Below are positions 58,457 to 64,000 of a stretch of 64,000 nt of DNA, piece after piece. The stretch covers positions 9,603,001 to 9,667,000 of the forward strand of contig NC_135130.1 in NCBI RefSeq assembly GCF_050908995.1, written 5' to 3'. This DNA comes from Andrena cerasifolii. Its lineage: Eukaryota > Arthropoda > Insecta > Hymenoptera > Andrenidae. A program made the position numbers and the translations under genes. How positions within the stretch are numbered: the stretch's first letter is position 1; every line of letters begins with the position of its first letter. The notes beneath the pieces are model-generated. The model worked only from the letters and a program-made list of their open reading frames with translations, had not been told where the DNA came from and made no database searches.

Positions 58457-61400
58457 TCACCGTTTTTCGGTTTCGGTTTCTTGAGTGGACGCCTCTGTCA
58501 CTGGAGGTAGAGGACTGTCTACGGATATTTGCCTGAACAAAGAATTACCACGAGCCATTATGAAGTCCTTACTAAAATATGTGAAACAATGATCCCAAAG
58601 TTTTTTCTGCAATTAGCGTAGTTCTGATATTAACAACTCGATGTAGTTTTTAAAGATGGTCCAGATTTTGAAATTAGATAAAGATTTTTTTACGAATTAC
58701 TTCTTTTTTACTTGTAAGACATGTTGCCTGCTCAAGCCTCATGAAAAATAGTTAACTATAAGCGATTGATGCTTTAAGATTGTTTACCTGCCATTAATTT
58801 GCCAGTCATATGAATCGGGAGCAGAATTACTCCTCCCAGTTCGTTGAAATCGTTCAGTTTTTGCGTTCCTGATACCTTTCTTCGATGCTAGGGTTTCCTC
58901 GGCTCTTTCCGCCGCACATAATTCTATGCCATCCATCACCGTGTCCGCGCATGCTGTTCTTCCACTTTTCTTTGGCAAAAATGGGTTCTGGTAATGATAA
59001 AAAAAATGATAAAAAGTGCCCCAAATATGTCGTTGTGATTTATTAATTAAAGTTCGGAATGGATAAAATTTAATAGACAGAGTTCTTCAGGACTTTTCAA
59101 TTTATAAGAGTGTCTATGTCTTACTTGAAAGCTATGTTGTTTTAGCATAGTTTTGATGAGAATTAGGGTGTCCAATTTCGGTATCCTAGTAACGACCCTT
59201 TCTACTTCTTCGTCCGTAACAGTGACTGGAAGTCGACAATTGTCAACCTCACTTGGCAGTGGTTCAGTGCCATGATTGGTCAGCCAGCTGTGCTCCTTTA
59301 TTTCTGCCAATGTGATCCTCTCGGCTGGATTTTTGGCCAACATTTTTGTGATCAATTCAATGAGGTCGTACGAGAGGGCCGGCTTTTGTGGGAATTTCAA
59401 CGGTTCAGTGCGAACTGCTGCTTGGACGCCGATTATGCTCCCAGCACCATCCCATGGAACCCTTCCCGTTACCAGGGAGTACAGTGTCACCCCCATAGAC
59501 CACATGTCACACAACTGAAACATATGACAAGAAAATATAGAGGAAGGTATAGAGAAAAATAAGCATAATTGTTGTCAGTTGTGCGCATACTCCAATTTTA
59601 CTACCACAAAAAAGAATTCGCGATCTACTCTTGTTTTCCGAGAATAACTTAAGCGATGGATATAGCTTAATACCTTTAAAAATTGTTCAATTTTTCTTCA
59701 AACAAATCTACGTGGTACCGAACATTTCTCCTACACGTAACAATTATTACACTTTTAGAGGCTTTCTCATCTTCACACTCATACGTTGCTCCTACATTAC
59801 TCCGATTTCTACGGCGTTCTATGTCAGATCATCCTTTAGCGTTAGCTCCTCACTCTTCATGTTTTTCGCAAAAATATTACTTCTCCGGAGCTTGGGACCT
59901 ATTTTCAGTGCCCACAGATGATTCTTGTCGGCCAGGAGTTGTATAATGCCAATTGGAGCTCCAGTAAAAACGTTAGTCATCTTGGACTCTGCTTTGTTCA
60001 TATCTGCACCGTATAGTATTTCGTTGTTATCTTCACAATCCTTCAGCACATTCACTCACAAGCACATTCTGTCATTCTCTGGCGTCGTGATTTAACAGAA
60101 TGCTCGCTGATTTTAGGAAATTCACTACTTTTGTATTAATCGTCACGTATATTACGACATCGCGAGATCAAACGTTCCGATGCGATAGGAGTCTAAGATG
60201 GAAATGAACATGTCGCCTGTGGTGACGAAAACATCCGCTAGAGGGCTACTATCAGTTATCAATTCTAGCCCAACTATCGATCAATAGCAAATTTTTATAT
60301 ATAAAAGACGGAACATAGAGGAAGATAAAATATGAGGAATACAGAAGAAAAAAAATGGTCTCCCTTTTGTTCTTTGCATTTTATGTATTAATTTCAGTTA
60401 GTCACATTTGGTGATGTCGATGACAATCGCTATTTCTTGTGGGGAGCGTCGTCCCCCTCCCTGCGGACTGTGTAGGAGTAGGGAGCTGGCCGGTTGTCAG
60501 CGAGCGACGCGCGGACTCTGATTTCGAACCTTGGGAGAGAAGGGTCTCTGCCTCTCTCTAGTAAGCGATAATACGATATACGCAGTTCCGTTGTAATTCT
60601 CTCTAACCGCGTGGCCACCCACGCGGGGAATAAAGTACTGTGTGGCACGAAGACGTCTGATTGAGTATCACTGATCCCCGTACCGACGTTTCTCCTCATT
60701 CTAACCCTACATTCTAATATAATTGACCGCCATCTATACGTGGAGCAATGAGCTAGCTGATACTGAATTGATCTCCTGTACCGGCCAAGAGAATGACGAT
60801 GCGCGCTCAAATTTGATCAATAGAGTAATAATATTTAATTCGCAAATGCAATTATTTTGCAGAAATGAAGAAATTTATGTAATGTATTTTGAGAAATCAC
60901 TGCGTTTAACCGTCTCATTTCCTGCTGCCCGTTCAATTTAAAAAAAATTCTGCTAAAAATTAATAACGTTGTTAACTATGCATATTGCTTTTACTCGAAG
61001 TATAAGTTGCCCTCGAGTAACATGAGAAACTCTAAAAATCGACTACATTGTCGATAATCTCGATAAAGTTCTACGTTTTCTCTCCTTTGTCTAGCTTTAT
61101 CCATGAACATTTTCTTGGTTAATTATGAATGTGATGCTGAACGAACTTTCGTTGTAGTTAACACGTTTTACCGAACAGGGGGGCTGGTCGTATTTTAACC
61201 TAATTTCCCAAGCAACAACTTTACGTACTCCAAGTTCACTTGCATATTTTACGATAATGTAAGGAAATCGATGTCACTTGGCGGGGTGTGCAAACTCGTT
61301 TCATAAGTTTTCGCATCGTACCTTTTGTACGTGCGCGAAGACATTAAGTGTGTCCTCAAACTTTTCAATAGAGGGTCGGTTTGTTACACTAGTTTTCCAT

Positions 61401-62966
61401 ATTGTTGCATCGACCGTGAGATTATTTATGCAACGAGTTTAAAATGGCAGTTCTTGAAAAGTGATTGAAGAAATGTGGGAAATTCTGTGTTTAGTGCAGC
61501 AGAAATACGTACTAGCGTATTTAGATTACAAGAAAAACAGAAGAAAGAAAAATACTTAATTGAAAAATGAGGCTTAAATAATGATATCGCGGTTGACTGA
61601 AGAGAATTTATATGTATAAGACTACAGAAACCTTGTTTTTCAATTAAAATTTGAGAAGGAATTTACTGGTAGACGGAGCAGAAACCAAAGCAAACTAACT
61701 CTTAAAGGGATAACTGTACTTCGTTCAATCGTTAGCATGGATCATCTTGTTGGCATGAATCTTGTCGTTCAAGGACAACGGCGAAAGTGACCATGAATGA
61801 ACGTAACAAGTCAACAGCGAATCAACTTGCTTCGAAACTGAAAATCAATGAACAACGCAGACGGTAATTGCGGTTAATTGTGTAACATGTTGCACATCTA
61901 GTACTTTGCTGAGAGATTCAGGATGTCATTAACGGTGATTAGAGAATACATGCTCAGAGGGCTCTGTGCTCCAAAACTAATGAAGAAGGGCGGCTATTTT
62001 TTCGGCGCATTTGACACTGCACTTTAACTGTTCACTAGCCAAAATTAGACCAAAATTGAGAATCGATTAAGTAATAGTCTTATAGAGCGAGGTGTACTTA
62101 CAGTTCCGGAATAATGGGCGCCAGGTGTTGTTGTTTCAGGTGCTGCAAAGGCTGGTGTCCCGGCTGGTCCGGATAATAATTCTCCGGATGCCCTCAATTC
62201 AGCGCTAACCCCCAAATCAGCAATCTTGATGCGGCCGTCACTATCCACGAGTAGATTACTGGGTTTTATATCCCTATGGACTATCTTATGGTAGTGTACT
62301 GCGAAAGAAAGCACCAGGAAACGTATAAGTTTAGAAAGAAGTTATAACTGTAACGTGATGATTATCACATCCAAATTCATATACCAGAAAACTACTTAGG
62401 GATAAAATGAATTCAAGTAATGACGTTGATATGGTTAATTGTGAGGTGTGTCGCGAAACACTTGATAAAAGCATCAACATGGATTTAACTATTATATGAA
62501 CTACTTCAAGTGTGTCAAATTGTCTACCCAACCGTTTCAACTTCAAACTAGCGCGATCCTTGTTACATTCTCTGAATCGTAGAGATATTTAGAGACACTT
62601 ACGATACTCCACCCCCATCACCACGTCACGAAAGTTCTTCCTGACTGTCTCCTCATCCAGAGGCTTGTCGGTGGGTATCTGAAGGATCTCACCCCTCTCA
62701 ACCAGTTCGAAGACAAGGTAAAGATTGTCCTCGTCTGGGTCGTCAAGGACCTCCACTAGCTTTACCACGTTGGGGTGATCTAATTTTTTCAGCAGTGCGA
62801 TCTCCCTGTAGACCTTAGCCAAAGGGTTGGCAGTTCCCTTTCTGCCAGGAGCCATTCTACCGAAGATACCAGCTTTCTTCATCAGTTTCTTCTTGCTGAG
62901 AATTTTCATTGCGTAGTGGGTTTCATCCTCCTCGTTGTAAACTAATTTCACGATGCCGTAGGAGCC
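58457..62966 (-). CDS. CAMKK: Ca2+/calmodulin-dependent protein kinase kinase, 3' part (five exons)
   Basis: Exons in reading order on the minus strand: 62966-62603, 62298-62102, 59514-59125, 58987-58788, 58532-58457 (TGA 58459-58457), all GT-AG and in phase; 408 codons plus stop. The exons start inside the glycine loop (G-S-Y-G-I-V-K). Kinase landmarks: catalytic lysine YAMKILSKKKL, CAMKK-type basic insert (AGIFGRMAPGRKG), EIALLKKLDHPNVVKLVEVL, HRDIKPSN, IADLG (DFG position), GTPAFAAPE, DMWSMGVTLY, EPLPSE. The autoinhibitory/calmodulin-binding segment (RIPKLDTLILIKTM) and a serine-rich end (GRSNSAPDSYD) follow. CAMKKs phosphorylate the activation loops of CaMKI, CaMKIV and AMPK in the cytosol. 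The sequence N-terminal of the glycine loop is missing: I find no exon for it before the right edge. CAMKK1 versus CAMKK2 cannot be told apart. Confidence 0.93.
59515..62101 (-). other. CAMKK intron with a solo LTR
   Basis: 2.6-kb intron between the activation-loop exon and the DMWSMG exon. It contains a solo LTR (60438-60711). No coding exon recognised; the open frames at 60430-60810 (minus) and 59631-59946 (plus) have no family features. Confidence 0.7.
60438..60711 (+). mobile_element. Solo LTR of a retrotransposon with 4-bp target duplication
   Basis: The element begins TGTGGGGAGC and ends CCCTACA, so it has TG...CA ends, and it is flanked on both sides by TTCT (60434-60437 and 60712-60715). 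It is 274 bases, GC-rich in an AT-rich intron, and has an AATAAAG signal near 60639 followed by a GTGTGG stretch, as in an LTR R region. No gag or pol sequence is nearby, so this is a solo LTR left by recombination. A 4-base duplication is usual for Ty3/Gypsy-type elements. It is antisense to CAMKK. Confidence 0.75.
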
Positions 62967-64000
62967 CTGTGACAAAGGGAATAAAACGGTGTAATAAGGT
63001 TCCTTGACACCAAATAACGCGGCCTCCACTCTTCTTTCACTTAAGGGAGATTAATACTTACTACAGCAAAATGCCACTCTATTTCTATATAAATTCTACG
63101 TTAAGTTGTAACTAAAATGTGGCTTTTATATATTTACAGATAATCGAAGCAAAAGAGAAAGAGAAAGTACCCTGCTGCACGAGCAAATGCAATAAGCATA
63201 TTTTCATGTATAATTTTATTATTTTAGAGTTTTAAGAAACATGTATATACAAAATCGAATTTTATTATGAATGTGGAAAAATGTATAATTCAGAGGAGAA
63301 AAAAAATTGGAACATAGTATTATATTAATTAAACGATTTTATTCAGCTTCGATGCTCTGTTTTCTTCTTGTATGTTTGCTTCATATCTGAGAACTCAAAT
63401 TTAAACCAATTCCACTAATCGACTGAATACGTATAACATAATTTACATATTTAATCAATGTTAACGGTACGATTAATTAGAAAATATTTAATAAACTTAG
63501 AATCCAAGGTACACCATATTTACCGTTAAAAATATGTATTTCTCTACATTAGAGTATCGATTAGCACTTGAATACAATACAATTTATTTATATTCATTCT
63601 TTGGAGAATTCTAAAAAATAGTTTAAACGAAAGAAGGTTGTAAACTGTTGTACATATTTTATAGATGATAATAATAATATAATATTAAAAATTATCTGAA
63701 GTCATTCCCTATGTAAATTACCTTTGTAAAAAGAAGTGAGATCCCCATAAAAAAAACTTCAAAAAAGTAAAAATATTACGCCAAGTGCATGAAATAAAAT
63801 AAATCACAAAAAATAGAAGATAATAATAATTAAAAAATAAAAAAAATATGTGAAATCAAAATGAGTTGCAAGTACATAAAGGTGCTTTCAGTCAAATACT
63901 TGGCCTGGCGAGGCAAGGTATTCTCAGATCATCAATACCCGTACCTTCCCTTTCGCGGGCTTTCAAATAATTTGTCAATTTAAAACTCTGGCAATATAAG
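62967..64000 (-). other. CAMKK intron sequence up to the window edge
   Basis: About 1 kb of AT-rich DNA upstream of the first recognised CAMKK exon. An open frame reads back to 63029, but its residues do not match the family. The exon boundary at CTTTGTCACAG/GGC explains the change, so the stretch is intron. No N-terminal kinase exon was found. Confidence 0.6.

Noticed and set aside
60430..60810. 126-codon minus-strand open frame in the CAMKK intron
   Set aside because: It lies almost wholly inside the solo LTR on the opposite strand and has no protein features.
42495..62966. A functional cluster linking PGP, MARC, NAGLU and CAMKK
   Set aside because: The products act in different compartments and pathways, and the genes have their own flanking sequence; simple adjacency is the better explanation.
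62967..63029. Extension of the first CAMKK exon upstream to 63029
   Set aside because: The residues there do not match the kinase N-lobe, whereas the CTTTGTCACAG acceptor at 62967 leads straight into the conserved glycine loop.

Overview
This is an animal nuclear genome window, most likely from a hymenopteran insect (bee, wasp or ant). Every gene is split by introns with GT-AG junctions, many introns are only 65-110 bases, and CpG-rich DNA on the left grades into AT-rich DNA on the right. The taxon is an inference from gene content and composition; no rRNA or mitochondrial marker is present. I found five multi-exon genes and rebuilt their coding exons by checking each splice junction for phase.

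Layout. 1-13,669 is about 13.6 kb with no gene I can support; it holds a 21-bp minisatellite and several GC-rich patches. 13,670-34,270 (+) is a NELL1/NELL2-type secreted glycoprotein in 13 coding exons with very long introns. Its last exon carries a 238-residue low-complexity tail after the point where the vertebrate proteins end. 34,271-42,494 is 8.2 kb of non-coding DNA. 42,495-46,492 (+) is a HAD-type 4-nitrophenylphosphatase of the PGP/glycerol-3-phosphate phosphatase family in six exons, with a GC-AG first intron. 47,378-50,068 (+) is a mitochondrial amidoxime-reducing component (MOSC-domain molybdoenzyme) in seven exons. 50,728-54,507 (+) is lysosomal alpha-N-acetylglucosaminidase (NAGLU) in 14 exons. 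58,457-62,966 (-) holds five 3' coding exons of a Ca2+/calmodulin-dependent protein kinase kinase (CAMKK); its N-terminal exons were not found and probably lie past the right edge.

The genes are not an operon or pathway cluster. They are an extracellular signalling protein, a small-metabolite phosphatase, an outer-mitochondrial-membrane reductase, a lysosomal glycosidase and a kinase, each with its own intergenic space. PGP, MARC and NAGLU are closely spaced head to tail; NAGLU and CAMKK are tail to tail.

Repeats include a solo LTR with a 4-bp target-site duplication in a CAMKK intron, a long-armed foldback element and a possible hAT terminus in a PGP intron, a near-perfect 28-bp-arm hairpin just after the NAGLU stop codon, and several minisatellites. 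The observations most worth checking are the NELL tail with its convertase-like site, a stop-free in-frame intron between two NELL EGF modules, a candidate 21-nt NELL microexon, the GC-AG intron that splits the phosphatase catalytic motif, and the DLG (not DFG) motif in the kinase. I found no self-contained novel system such as a gene cluster or defence locus.
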